Positions 33,984 to 42,772 of a stretch of 64,000 nt of DNA are shown piece by piece. The notes beneath the pieces are model-generated. The model worked only from the letters and a program-made list of their open reading frames with translations, had not been told where the DNA came from and made no database searches. This DNA is from an uncultured Lachnospiraceae bacterium (lineage in GTDB: Bacteria; Bacillota; Clostridia; Lachnospirales; Lachnospiraceae), in assembly GCA_910579505.1 (NCBI GenBank), contig CAJTTZ010000012.1:62001-126000 (forward strand). The letters run 5' to 3'. Position 1 is the first letter of the stretch; the number at the start of each line of letters is the position of its first letter. The position numbers were made by a program, and so were the translations under genes.

Positions 33984-35330
33984 CTAAACAACACCCTGCG
34001 CTTTCATCGCCTCAGCCACCTTCAAAAAGCCTGCGATATTCGCGCCCGCAACATAGTCGCCTTCCTTGCCGTACTTCTTGGAAGCCTCGTCAAGGCTGTG
34101 GAAGATATTCACCATAATACCCTGCAGCTTGGAGTCTACTTCCTCAAACGTCCAGGAAAGTCTCTCTGAGTTCTGGCTCATCTCCAGAGCGGAAGTTGCC
34201 ACGCCGCCCGCGTTTGACGCCTTGCCGGGGCAGAACAGCACGCCGTTCTTCTGCAGATACTCCGTCGCCTCCATGGTCGTAGGCATGTTTGCACCCTCAG
34301 CAACCGCGAAGCAGCCGTTTTCCACAAGCATCTTCGCATCCTCTAAATCCAGCTCGTTCTGCGTTGCACAGGGAAGGGCGATATCACATTTCACACTCCA
34401 TACACCGTGCTCGCCGTTCTTCTTCTCATGGTACTCCGCATTAGGACGCATTGCCGCGTACTCTGTCAGACGCGCGCGCTTCACTTCCTTCACTTCCTGC
34501 AGTGTCGCCACGTCGATACCGTCGGGATCATAAATCCAGCCTGTGGAATCGGAGCAGGTCACGGGCTTGCCGCCGAGCTGCTGTGCCTTCTGGATCGCAT
34601 AGATCGCCACGTTGCCGGCGCCGGACACCGCAATGGTCTTATCCTTGATGTCCTTACCGTTGCACTTTAACATTTCCTCTGTCAGATAGAGCAGGCCGTA
34701 GCCGGTCGCCTCCGTTCTTGCAAGAGAACCGCCGTAAGTAAGGCCCTTGCCTGTCAGCACGCCCTCATACAGGTTGCGGATTCTCTTATACTGGCCAAAC
34801 ATAAAACCGATCTCACGGCCGCCAACGCCGATATCTCCGGCAGGCACGTCGGTATCCGCACCAATATGTCTGCAAAGCTCTGTCATGAAGCTCTGGCAGA
34901 ACGCCATCACTTCTCTATCGGATTTTCCCTTAGGGTCGAAATCAGAGCCGCCCTTGCCGCCGCCGATGGGCAGACCTGTCAGGGAATTTTTGAAAATCTG
35001 CTCAAATCCCAGGAATTTAATAATACCCAGATTTACGGAAGGATGGAAACGCAGTCCCCCCTTGTAAGGACCAATCGCGCTGTTGAACTGCACGCGGAAT
35101 CCGTTATTCACCTGTACCTGTCCCTTGTCATCCACCCAGGGAACACGGAACTGCACGATTCTCTCCGGAACTGTCAGACGCTCTAAAAGCGCATCTTTTC
35201 TGTAAGCATCCTCGTCCGCCTCGATCACCACGCGCAGGGACTCCAACACCTCTTTTACCGCCTGATGGAACTCGGGCTGGGCAGGATTCTTCGCTACAAC
35301 TAACTCGTAAACCTCATCAACATATGACAT
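33984..35330 (-). CDS. gdhA: Glutamate dehydrogenase
   Basis: The 448-residue product is a hexameric-type glutamate dehydrogenase: substrate-binding P-I-G-G-G-K-G-G-S-D-F-D-P, the catalytic D-V-P-A-G-D-I-G-V-G-G-R-E segment, and a Rossmann glycine motif V-S-G-A-G-N-V-A. It interconverts 2-oxoglutarate plus ammonia and glutamate; the family and length fit the NADP-dependent assimilatory type, though cofactor cannot be fixed by eye. AAGGAGGAAATAACGCA before ATG at 35330 sets the start; it is monocistronic with its own terminator. Confidence 0.92.
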   Translation of the reverse strand: MSYVDEVYELVVAKNPAQPEFHQAVKEVLESLRVVIEADEDAYRKDALLERLTVPERIVQFRVPWVDDKGQVQVNNGFRVQFNSAIGPYKGGLRFHPSVNLGIIKFLGFEQIFKNSLTGLPIGGGKGGSDFDPKGKSDREVMAFCQSFMTELCRHIGADTDVPAGDIGVGGREIGFMFGQYKRIRNLYEGVLTGKGLTYGGSLARTEATGYGLLYLTEEMLKCNGKDIKDKTIAVSGAGNVAIYAIQKAQQLGGKPVTCSDSTGWIYDPDGIDVATLQEVKEVKRARLTEYAAMRPNAEYHEKKNGEHGVWSVKCDIALPCATQNELDLEDAKMLVENGCFAVAEGANMPTTMEATEYLQKNGVLFCPGKASNAGGVATSALEMSQNSERLSWTFEEVDSKLQGIMVNIFHSLDEASKKYGKEGDYVAGANIAGFLKVAEAMKAQGVV

Positions 35331-35538
35331 TGCGTTATTTCCTCCTTCTTGCTTGTATACATTACCACGTACCATTATAGTATGCCATATGGAAATCCAC
35401 AAGATAATTTAGCGAATTAAAGTGTAAAAATTTCCTTCGTATTTTTTATATATATTGTACAATAATACCAAAATACTTGTATACAACTTGCCGTAAACCA
35501 ATAGTTTTCCATATAAAATGTGCGTAACGCGGCTTGAC

Positions 35539-35970
35539 TTACAGAAACTGTTTCAGCTCCTCGATACTCTTCTCCTCGAAATCCATCAGCTCTTTTGCCA
35601 GTTCCACGGCCGCATCCGTGGCCAGACTGTTGTGTTTTAAACTCTTCCACATGCTTGTAATCCCACGGTTGCTCCCCTGGATCATCATCTCCGCCAAATG
35701 CTCCGTACTGATATTTAACGCTGTATTCGCATGTATGCTGCCCCTAAGCATCATTTCCCCGATCTGGCTGCCCCGATACCCCTCCCCGTCCTGCTGCAGG
35801 ATCTGATCCAGTGCACGGTTGTGAATATCCGCGTAATGTAAGGACTGTCTGGACAGGGTCATGGAAAAGTCATCGTTTCCTATTTTGTCCAGAATGGTAT
35901 CTATTGCAGTCATTCCCATCTGTGTACTTTTCTGTATTTCCTTTAAAACCATCTCGTCGTCATGTTTCAT
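35539..35970 (-). CDS. Helical protein of unknown function
   Basis: The 143-residue product appears almost wholly alpha-helical, with regularly placed Met, His and Glu residues that recall four-helix-bundle (ferritin-like) proteins, but I cannot assign a family. No signal peptide. It stands alone upstream of gdhA. Confidence 0.55.
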   Translation of the reverse strand: MKHDDEMVLKEIQKSTQMGMTAIDTILDKIGNDDFSMTLSRQSLHYADIHNRALDQILQQDGEGYRGSQIGEMMLRGSIHANTALNISTEHLAEMMIQGSNRGITSMWKSLKHNSLATDAAVELAKELMDFEEKSIEELKQFL

Positions 35971-36117
35971 TGACAGGGCTCCTTTCCTTTATACTGCAAT
36001 GTGTATGCGCAGGGTAATCCTCCCGGACGTCTCTGCTTTTTTGCGCAAAAAGACAGATGAGAGCATTCACACCCTCATCTGTCCAGTCTTGCCATTTTAT
36101 TCATTTTTAATCAGCGT

Positions 36118-37401
36118 CTACTCCACATAATCCGATTTCACGTAGGCTGTTTTTCCATTATATTTTATCTTCGTCCAGCCGTCAGCCTGCTTCATAATTA
36201 CCTCAAGCTTTTCCCCCGCATAAGCCGTACCCAGCTTATCTGAGTTCTCACTCGCGCCGTTTCGGATTCTGACGTTTTCCTTAACTGTTACCGTGCCGGT
36301 CACTGTCGGGGACTCGGAACTGTTATCTGCCTGCTGCTCCTGCGACTCTTCATCGTCCTCGTTCTGCCCCACATCGGATGCCGCCATAGTCTCGGAAGGC
36401 TCCAGATATTCGCTCTTGATAAAAGCTTCACCGCCGTCGTACTTGATCTTGCTCCAGCCGTTGCCTTTCTCTTCCAGAAGCTCAAATTCATCGCCCACAG
36501 CCGCCTTACCAAGCTTATCCGCCGTCTCGCTGTCGGAAGTCCTTATATTGACTACATCTATCGCCTTTACCTTGGTAACCACCTCGACAGGCTCTTCTTC
36601 CTCTGTCTCCTCAGGCGTTTCTTCCTCAGCCCCTTCTTCCGGCTCCTCGCTCTCCTCTGCACGTGCAAGCGCCTCGCCTACATTTTTCTCGATCTCTTCT
36701 CTCAGCTCTAACAGAAAATCGGCAAGCTGCGGATCTTCTACCACCATTTTATTATAAGCCTCGGCCGCCTTGTTATTCAGGTCAATCACATCACCCTGCA
36801 GCTGGATCTCCCGCATGTAATGCAGTTCGTTATCGCTCTCCTCACCGTCTTCATTGATGTAAAGCTCACCGTCCTCGTTGGTGCACACATAGTACGTCCG
36901 CATACCGGGAATCGGTTTCTCATAATCATGGAACTTTAGCTCCGCATAAACATATGCGATATACGTGCCTTCCTTCGGTCCCGCTTTCGTGTAAATCTCC
37001 AAAGGCGGATAAGAATCAATGTATTTGCTTGTCTCCGCCGCCCTCAGGATCTCTGTCGCGTCCATATAGTAGACCAGCTTTTCCATGGTAGCGGTATCGC
37101 CTTCCACCATCGCCTTGTAGTAGACGTCAAACAGCTCGTTGATCCCCGGAACCGCATCTTTCTCCAAAGGCACTTCCGGCACGTCAAGCAGCGCTTCCTC
37201 TTCATTTGTATTTTCTTCCGGCGCAACCACCGTTTCTTCCTGTTCTACTTTACGCTTATTTGCCTGTACCGCTATCACAATCGTCAGCGCAACACAGACT
37301 ACCAAAATGACAGGAAGGACAATTTTGGAATATCGTACCAGCCAGTTTTTGAACGCTTCAAACTTAGCCTTCAGACTCTCCCATATTGTATTGTTTGTCA
37401 T
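36118..37401 (-). CDS. Membrane-anchored protein with two bacterial SH3 domains
   Basis: The 427-residue protein has one N-terminal membrane segment (about 27-48), an acidic linker, an outer domain of about 150 residues (resembling NTF2/DUF4440-like folds, uncertain), a Glu/Pro-rich stretch (about 245-275), and two SH3_3 repeats near 278-330 and 370-427, each with V-x-V/N-I-R and G-W-x-K-I-K-Y. SH3 repeats of this kind bind peptidoglycan, so it likely sits at the wall. Confidence 0.75.
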   Translation of the reverse strand: MTNNTIWESLKAKFEAFKNWLVRYSKIVLPVILVVCVALTIVIAVQANKRKVEQEETVVAPEENTNEEEALLDVPEVPLEKDAVPGINELFDVYYKAMVEGDTATMEKLVYYMDATEILRAAETSKYIDSYPPLEIYTKAGPKEGTYIAYVYAELKFHDYEKPIPGMRTYYVCTNEDGELYINEDGEESDNELHYMREIQLQGDVIDLNNKAAEAYNKMVVEDPQLADFLLELREEIEKNVGEALARAEESEEPEEGAEEETPEETEEEEPVEVVTKVKAIDVVNIRTSDSETADKLGKAAVGDEFELLEEKGNGWSKIKYDGGEAFIKSEYLEPSETMAASDVGQNEDDEESQEQQADNSSESPTVTGTVTVKENVRIRNGASENSDKLGTAYAGEKLEVIMKQADGWTKIKYNGKTAYVKSDYVE

Positions 37402-37472
37402 GTCCAGAACTCCTCCAGTCTCAGAATTTCCGGGACAATATCTGCATATCGCCCCGGAAACCCATAACCCTA

Positions 37473-37544
37473 TGCACCCGACAGGACTCGAACCTGCATC
37501 AAAGGCGTCGGAGGCCTACGTTTTATCCATTAGACTACGGGTGC
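37473..37544 (-). tRNA. tRNA-Arg (CCG anticodon)
   Basis: The minus strand gives a 72-base cloverleaf: acceptor GCACCCG with CGGGTGC, D-arm, anticodon loop C-T-C-C-G-A-C (anticodon CCG, arginine), and T-arm with G-G-T-T-C-G-A. The top pair of the anticodon stem is T-T, but the rest is regular. CCA is not encoded. Confidence 0.88.
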
Positions 37545-37686
37545 CCGCCTTGATGAAACAGCATCTTCACAATTCAAAAAAATTGTTACAAATTTGTTAC
37601 ATCTTTTGTATCATACCGCAAGCGGGCACACTTGTCAAGTAATCGCGTCTAAGAAATAATTTCCTAACCGTTCAACGCCTTCACAA

Positions 37687-38571
37687 TTACCTAATCTCTT
37701 CTATTTCCGATTTCTTCCGGCAATACCGGTATAACCCGTAAGAAAGCACCTCCTCAGGCTCCACGTGGGTCCGATTGACCTCCTCCACCATCTGCCTGTA
37801 AACGGCATATTCCCTGACATGGTCATCTGGTATCAGCAGTACCTCATGGACAGAGCTCGGCAGAATCAGCAAATCACAGCCAAATTGCTCTGCCAGCCGC
37901 CCGATTTTTTCGGAATACAGCATCACCGAAGCACCGAAACGCTTTTCTTTGTTTGTCAGTACATACATTGGCATCGCGTCATCCTCCCGCACGAAGACAC
38001 CCGTCATCTCCGCAATCAACTCCCGCATAGAAACAAGAAGTTCCGGCATCCCACGCTTCGTATTTCTCCCTGCAGTCCGATACAGCGATTCCGCATTCTG
38101 TTTCCACATCAGCATATGCTGCCTTTTAATCGTAATAGAACCGCCTTTCACCACATCGTCCTCCATCGCATAGTAAAACACAATCGCCAGATCGTTCCAC
38201 CTCAGATGGGGAGCATCCCGTAAAAATTTCTTATTCTTTTCAAAGCTGACCAGCTTATAGAAGATCCTGTCCTTCACCCTGCTGTAATCACGAAAAAAAT
38301 CCATATCCAGATCCAGCGCCATGGACTGCTCCTCATGGCAGTTGATGATTCGGTCTACAAGCGCACTAAGCAGTTCGCCTTCCCTGTATTCCTGATATAG
38401 TCCTTCCAGGTAAATAGTAGGGAAAATACTGTCCTCCTGCCTTGTGATGGCTATCCCGGTCTGCTCCACGTCGTTGTTTTTCGTCACATGGAGCACCCTG
38501 ATCTCATAGGCATCCCCCATTCTTTCCTGCAATAAATCCACGATATTCTCTACAAATTTTTGAAATCCCAT
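37687..38571 (-). CDS. DUF5688 family protein
   Basis: The 294-residue product matches DUF5688, a protein family common in Lachnospiraceae: an N-terminal G-F-Q-K-F-V-E-N-I, the middle Y-L-E-G-L-Y-Q-E-Y and a C-terminal L-L-I-L-P-S-S-V-H-E-V-L-L segment. Function is unknown. GAGG 5 bases before ATG at 38571 supports that start. Confidence 0.75.
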   Translation of the reverse strand: MGFQKFVENIVDLLQERMGDAYEIRVLHVTKNNDVEQTGIAITRQEDSIFPTIYLEGLYQEYREGELLSALVDRIINCHEEQSMALDLDMDFFRDYSRVKDRIFYKLVSFEKNKKFLRDAPHLRWNDLAIVFYYAMEDDVVKGGSITIKRQHMLMWKQNAESLYRTAGRNTKRGMPELLVSMRELIAEMTGVFVREDDAMPMYVLTNKEKRFGASVMLYSEKIGRLAEQFGCDLLILPSSVHEVLLIPDDHVREYAVYRQMVEEVNRTHVEPEEVLSYGLYRYCRKKSEIEEIR

Positions 38572-38653
38572 ATTTTCCTCTTTCCCATTCTCTCCGGGCA
38601 TATTGGATTTCTGTATTTGCCGCTTTCTGACTCTGCTTATGCGCGCAAAAAGA

Positions 38654-38685
38654 AAGACAACATAGACCTAAGTCTATATTGTCTT
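38654..38685 (-). terminator. efp terminator
   Basis: Arms AAGACAACATAGAC (38654-38667) and GTCTATATTGTCTT (38672-38685) form a 14-bp stem with one G-T wobble. On the minus strand it is followed by a T-rich stretch, ending the efp transcript. Confidence 0.8.
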
Positions 38686-38710
38686 ATGGGCTTTGATTCA
38701 TGTGACAATC

Positions 38711-39268
38711 TTATACTCTGGACAAATACTCGCCTGTTCTGGTGTCGATCTTGATCTTCTCGCCATTTTCCACAAACAGCGGAACCATAACCTTCGCACC
38801 GGTCTCTACGATAGCGGGCTTTGTCGCTCCTGTAGCGGTATCGCCCTTAAATCCCGGCTCGGTGTCGGTGATCTCCAGCTCTACAAACAGCGGCGGCTCG
38901 ATTGCAAACACATTGCCGTTGTAAGAGCAGATCTTAACCATCTCGTTCTCTTTCACGAATTTCAGCGCATCTCCTACCGACTCCGCGTTCAGTGCGATCT
39001 GGTCGTAGGTCTCCGTGTCCATGAAATTGAACAGGTCGCCGTCAGAATATAAATACTGCATGTCCTTTCTGTCAATGCGTGCCTGAGGGAATTTCTCGGT
39101 GGGACGGAAGCTCTTCTCCACCACACCGCCATTGATGATATTTTTCAGCTTCGTTCTGACAAAAGCTGCGCCTTTGCCCGGTTTTACATGCTGAAATTCA
39201 ATTATCTGATAAACATTACCCTCCATCTCGACGGTAATGCCGTTTCTGAAATCACCCGCTGATACCAT
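38711..39268 (-). CDS. efp: Elongation factor P
   Basis: The 185-residue product is a full-length EF-P: three beta-barrel domains, beginning M-V-S-A-G-D-F-R-N-G with the loop V-K-P-G-K-G-A-A-F-V-R-T containing the Lys (residue 32 region) that enters the peptidyl transferase centre, and ending G-E-Y-L-S-R-V. It relieves ribosome stalling at polyproline. It follows aroQ by about 100 bases and has its own terminator. Confidence 0.95.
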   Translation of the reverse strand: MVSAGDFRNGITVEMEGNVYQIIEFQHVKPGKGAAFVRTKLKNIINGGVVEKSFRPTEKFPQARIDRKDMQYLYSDGDLFNFMDTETYDQIALNAESVGDALKFVKENEMVKICSYNGNVFAIEPPLFVELEITDTEPGFKGDTATGATKPAIVETGAKVMVPLFVENGEKIKIDTRTGEYLSRV

Positions 39269-39367
39269 ATTCCTTTCTCCTCCTAAGCTTTCACAAATAT
39301 AATTCTTTTCTAGTTTATACTAAAAAAATCTATTTTTCAACCTCTTTCTAAAAAAACATAACATTGT

Positions 39368-39814
39368 TCAGCCCGCGCCATTCGCAAAACTGTTTAGAAT
39401 AAAGTCGATTGCCTGCAGATAGCCTTCAAGGCCCTGTCCGTAAATCTGTTTGTCACAGACCGGTGCCGTCACCGATACTTTGCGGAAGTCCTCCCTCTGC
39501 GTGATATCGGATATATGGATCTCCACCTTAGGTACGGTAATGCTTGCCAGCGCGTCCCGGATGGCATAGCTGTAGTGGGTGAACGCGCCCGGGTTGATCA
39601 CAATCCCTTCCGTGCCGTCGAAATAGGCGTCCTGAATCCGGTCGATTATCGCGCCCTCATGGTTACTCTGAAACACCTCTATGGTGCTGCCAGTCTCCTC
39701 CCCCTTTTTCGCGATCATGTGCAGTAAATAATCATAATCCTGCGTGCCGTACACGCTCTTCTCCCGAATCCCCAAAAAATTCAGGTTCGGCCCGTTAACC
39801 ACCAGTATCTTCAT
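39368..39814 (-). CDS. aroQ: 3-Dehydroquinate dehydratase, type II
   Basis: The 148-residue product is a type II dehydroquinase: N-G-P-N-L-N-F-L-G-I-R at the start, catalytic Tyr in the flexible loop near residue 22-27, Q-S-N-H-E-G and N-P-G-A-F-T-H-Y-S. It catalyses step three of the shikimate pathway. It starts 3 bases after aroK ends, within the yqeG-aroE-aroK-aroQ operon. Confidence 0.93.
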   Translation of the reverse strand: MKILVVNGPNLNFLGIREKSVYGTQDYDYLLHMIAKKGEETGSTIEVFQSNHEGAIIDRIQDAYFDGTEGIVINPGAFTHYSYAIRDALASITVPKVEIHISDITQREDFRKVSVTAPVCDKQIYGQGLEGYLQAIDFILNSFANGAG

Positions 39815-39817
39815 CTC

Positions 39818-40354
39818 TCATCCCTCCGCTAAAACCGTTCTTTCCTTCTCGTTTACCAGTTCTTCTATCTCGTCCAAAATCTGCGGAAAACTTTTGCCGT
39901 CCACAGTGACCACCGCGTCCGCCGCCGCCCTGTAATAAGGATCTCTCTCCTTTATAAGCGTCTCTATTTTCTTAAGCGGATCATCCACCTGCAATAGCGG
40001 TCTTGTTTTGTCGTCCTTCACCCTTTCATAAATCGTCCAGCCCTCGGCGCACAGATAAAAGACCTGTCCCAGTTCATGCAGAAGCGCCCTGTTTTCCTCC
40101 CGCACCGGCAGTCCTCCGCCCACCGATATAATCTGGTTATTCGCGCTGTCTTTCAGCTTTCGTAAGATTGCCGTCTCCCTGTCCCGGAAATACGCCTCTC
40201 CATCTTCCGCAAAAATCTCCGATATGGTTCTGTTCTCCTCTTTCTCTATTTCCTTATCCGTATCTATGATCGTCCGCCGCAGTCGGTAAGACAGGCGCAG
40301 TCCTACCGTAGACTTGCCGCAGCCCATAAACCCGATCAGTATGACATTTCCCAT
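39818..40354 (-). CDS. aroK: Shikimate kinase
   Basis: The 178-residue product has the P-loop G-F-M-G-C-G-K-S-T, D-T-D-K-E-I-E for shikimate binding, F-R-D-R-E-T, and S-V-G-G-G-L-P. It phosphorylates shikimate. GGAGGAAAAC before the ATG at 40354 fixes the start; the reading frame stays open upstream without coding character. Confidence 0.92.
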   Translation of the reverse strand: MGNVILIGFMGCGKSTVGLRLSYRLRRTIIDTDKEIEKEENRTISEIFAEDGEAYFRDRETAILRKLKDSANNQIISVGGGLPVREENRALLHELGQVFYLCAEGWTIYERVKDDKTRPLLQVDDPLKKIETLIKERDPYYRAAADAVVTVDGKSFPQILDEIEELVNEKERTVLAEG

Positions 40355-40422
40355 GTTTTCCTCCATGTCAGGACAGTATGCCGAAGTGGCATGCCCTTTT
40401 TCCGCCGTACATTCCAGATAAA

Positions 40423-41286
40423 TTATCCAAACTGTTCTCTTAATTTCTCGTAAACCACATTCGCATCCTCCTCGGACACCCTTACCCCGTTCCACAGTTC
40501 ATAGGCGATGACCCCCTGATAGAGCAGCATCTTCAGCCCATTATATGCATGACCGCCATTCTCCTTCACCAGTCTCATAAAGCGCGTCTCCCACGGACTG
40601 TAAATCAGGTCAAATCCTGTATGTACTTTTTTATAAAATCTTTCATCGTCAATCACCACATCATCCACATGCGGCGCAAGCCCCACGGAAGTTCCCTGAA
40701 TCGCCAGAAATTTCCGATCCGGCAGACTGTCGAAATCAGCCAGCGCCATCGGATAAATCACCTGACGCTTTGCCGCGCTGTTTACCTCTTCGGCCACTTT
40801 CTGCGCCCTTTCCGCCGTGCGGTTCAAAAGATAAACCCGCTTCGCTCCTTTTACCGCACACAGATATGCCACTGCCCGCGACGCGCCTCCCGCGCCCAGC
40901 AGAATAATCTCCTCGTCCGCGATCCGTATGCCCTCTGTCGTCATAGCGCGGTAAAGCCCTTCCATATCCGTATTATAACCCTTGAATCCGCCAGGCACCG
41001 ACACCAGTGTATTGACCGCGCCGATTGATGCCGCCAGAGAATCCACTTCCCGAAGGCAGGGAATCACCTCTCCTTTATAGGGAACCGTCACATTGAGCCC
41101 CAAAATCTGCAGCGCCGACGCCCCGGAAACCGCTTCCCCGATCCGTCCCTTCTCCACGGGAAAAGGCACGTACACCAGATTATGCCCGAATCTTTCCGCC
41201 AGCGTGTTATGAATTACCGGCGAAAGCGTATGCTCCACCGGATTCCCGATCAGCCCACAGGTTCTTGTCCTGCCGTCTATTTTCAT
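40423..41286 (-). CDS. aroE: Shikimate dehydrogenase
   Basis: The 287-residue product has G-L-I-G-N-P-V-E-H-T-L-S-P at the N-terminus, N-V-T-V-P-Y-K (catalytic Lys), N-T-D-M-E-G and the Rossmann G-A-G-G-A-S-R-A. It reduces 3-dehydroshikimate. Its ATG overlaps the yqeG stop as ATGA, and GGAGG lies upstream. Confidence 0.93.
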   Translation of the reverse strand: MKIDGRTRTCGLIGNPVEHTLSPVIHNTLAERFGHNLVYVPFPVEKGRIGEAVSGASALQILGLNVTVPYKGEVIPCLREVDSLAASIGAVNTLVSVPGGFKGYNTDMEGLYRAMTTEGIRIADEEIILLGAGGASRAVAYLCAVKGAKRVYLLNRTAERAQKVAEEVNSAAKRQVIYPMALADFDSLPDRKFLAIQGTSVGLAPHVDDVVIDDERFYKKVHTGFDLIYSPWETRFMRLVKENGGHAYNGLKMLLYQGVIAYELWNGVRVSEEDANVVYEKLREQFG

Positions 41287-41816
41287 CTGTTTTTTCCTCC
41301 ACACCCGCTCCGCTTTTTCAAGGATCTTCTGTAAAAGAACAGTACAATCCACTCGAGACGTCTCTTTATGACAATCTGAATTTCCTCTTTCGGATGAATG
41401 GGTTTGACCAGATAGGTCAATATACCCGTCCGTTTTGCCCCCCACACATCCGTAAAAAGCTGGTCTCCCACAAAAAGCGTGGTGGAAGGCTCCGTTTTCA
41501 TCAGCTCCATGGCGCGCAGATAGCCCTTTTTCCCCGGTTTCCCCGCCTTATAAATATAGCGCGAATGTACTTTATCGTTAAACATCTTCACTCTCGGTTC
41601 TTTGTTGTTGGACAAAAGTACGCTCTCAAACCCTATCGACCTCAGCCTTTCAAAGAGGGCAATGCTGCGCGCGTCGGCAGGCGCACCGTGGGGCACAAGC
41701 GTATTGTCGATATCAAATATGACGCCCCGGAAACCCTCCCGGTATAACGCCTCAAAATCAATTTCATATGTAGAATCCAGATATACATCCGGGTAAAAGC
41801 ATGTAAGCCCTGCCAT
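41283..41816 (-). CDS. yqeG: YqeG family HAD IIIA-type phosphatase
   Basis: The 177-residue product has the HAD motif I-F-D-I-D-N-T-L-V, motif II L-L-S-N-N and K-P-x-K-K-G / V-G-D-Q-L-F-T-D for motifs III-IV. YqeG is a conserved Firmicutes phosphatase whose substrate is uncertain (phosphatidylglycerophosphate phosphatase in some lineages). It leads the aro operon by translational overlap. Confidence 0.88.
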   Translation of the reverse strand: MAGLTCFYPDVYLDSTYEIDFEALYREGFRGVIFDIDNTLVPHGAPADARSIALFERLRSIGFESVLLSNNKEPRVKMFNDKVHSRYIYKAGKPGKKGYLRAMELMKTEPSTTLFVGDQLFTDVWGAKRTGILTYLVKPIHPKEEIQIVIKRRLEWIVLFFYRRSLKKRSGCGGKNR

Positions 41817-41854
41817 CGTTGTGCTCCTTCTAAGTCTGCTCGCAGTGCAGCTTG

Positions 41855-41886
41855 AAAAACACCCCGCAATTACGCAAGGTGTTTTA
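41855..41886 (-). terminator. nrdR terminator
   Basis: AAAACACC (41856-41863) and GGTGTTTT (41879-41886) form the stem; on the minus strand a T-run follows, just downstream of the nrdR stop. Confidence 0.75.
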
Positions 41887-41894
41887 TTCGCCGT

Positions 41895-42347
41895 CTATTT
41901 GTCCAGCACGTTTTTCAGTTCTTCCATAAAGGTGTTGATATCCTTAAACTCCCTGTAGACAGAAGCGAACCTGACATAGGCAACCGCCTCTAAATCCTTG
42001 AGTTTATTCATAACGAGCTCACCGATCACCTGGCTTGGAATTTCTTTTTCTTCCCGGTTAAAGATTTCCGTCTCCACCTCGTCCACCAGCTGGTTAATCT
42101 GGTTTGCACTGATAGGTCTCTTATGACAGGCCCTTAACACACCCGCCTCAATTTTGGATCTGTCGTAGGTCTCCCTGTTATTGTCCTTTTTAATGACAAT
42201 AAGTGGTATCGTCTCCACCTTCTCATAAGTAGTAAACCGCTTGTCACACTCGTCGCACACGCGCCGTCTGCGGATAGAACTGTTGTCCTCCGCCGGCCTG
42301 CTGTCGATTACTCTCGTATTTTCATGACCACAAAATGGGCATTTCAT
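41895..42347 (-). CDS. nrdR: Ribonucleotide reductase repressor NrdR
   Basis: The 150-residue product is a full-length NrdR: zinc ribbon M-K-C-P-F-C-G-H ... C-D-E-C, then an ATP-cone (I-V-I-K-K-D-N-N-R-E-T-Y-D). NrdR senses dATP/ATP and represses host ribonucleotide reductase operons by binding NrdR boxes. The start at 42347 gives the canonical MKCPFC beginning. It lies in the conserved nrdR-ymxH-sigG neighbourhood. Confidence 0.95.
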   Translation of the reverse strand: MKCPFCGHENTRVIDSRPAEDNSSIRRRRVCDECDKRFTTYEKVETIPLIVIKKDNNRETYDRSKIEAGVLRACHKRPISANQINQLVDEVETEIFNREEKEIPSQVIGELVMNKLKDLEAVAYVRFASVYREFKDINTFMEELKNVLDK

Positions 42348-42459
42348 CCCGGATATCCTCCTTATCCACCTGTACTTGAGCCACAGACAGATCGCTGCAC
42401 TCAATATGATTATTATAGGATAAAATGTTCATTATGTCAACTATCTTATGGAAACCAAA

Positions 42460-42693
42460 TTACAGACAGATGTCCACCACAATTATATCCGGTCCGATCT
42501 TTTTGATGTCTTTATAGCAGATCACATAGTCCGGCTCGCTGCCAAACAGTCCGCACCATTTATTGTCTCCCGGAATAATCAGCTTGAAAATCTGTCCCGT
42601 GCACTCGTCAAACTCAAAATCGCTCACTTTTCCCAGCCGTTCACAGTTTTTCAGGTTGATGACTTCCTTTTTCTTTAATTCCGAAAATAACAT
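42460..42693 (-). CDS. ymxH: YlmC/YmxH family sporulation protein
   Basis: The 77-residue product is a small PRC-barrel protein (L-K-K-K-E-V-I-N-L-K-N-C-E-R-L-G then D-I-I-V-V-D) of the YlmC/YmxH sporulation family, typically adjacent to sigG. Its ribosome site GGGGAGG is partly paired in a hairpin ending just before the ATG, described separately. Confidence 0.85.
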   Translation of the reverse strand: MLFSELKKKEVINLKNCERLGKVSDFEFDECTGQIFKLIIPGDNKWCGLFGSEPDYVICYKDIKKIGPDIIVVDICL

Positions 42694-42747
42694 AGGAACC
42701 TCCCCGGGCTTTTTATTATCATATGTCCCAGCCCGGAAAAGGTTCCT
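42694..42747 (-). promoter_or_regulatory. Hairpin covering the ymxH ribosome site
   Basis: On the minus strand AGGAACCT and AGGTTCCT (42747-42740 and 42701-42694) pair, with an inner CCGGGC/GCCCGG stem (42736-42731, 42709-42704). The 3' arm contains part of GGGGAGG and ends one base before the ymxH ATG. It has no U-run after it, so it looks like translational control rather than a terminator. Confidence 0.55.
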
Positions 42748-42772
42748 GTCAGATTGTCCTGTTTGAAAAACG

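Noticed and set aside
40355..40495. N-terminal extension of shikimate kinase
   Set aside because: The family begins at the P-loop strand; the SD before the ATG at 40354 is convincing and the extension is non-coding in character.
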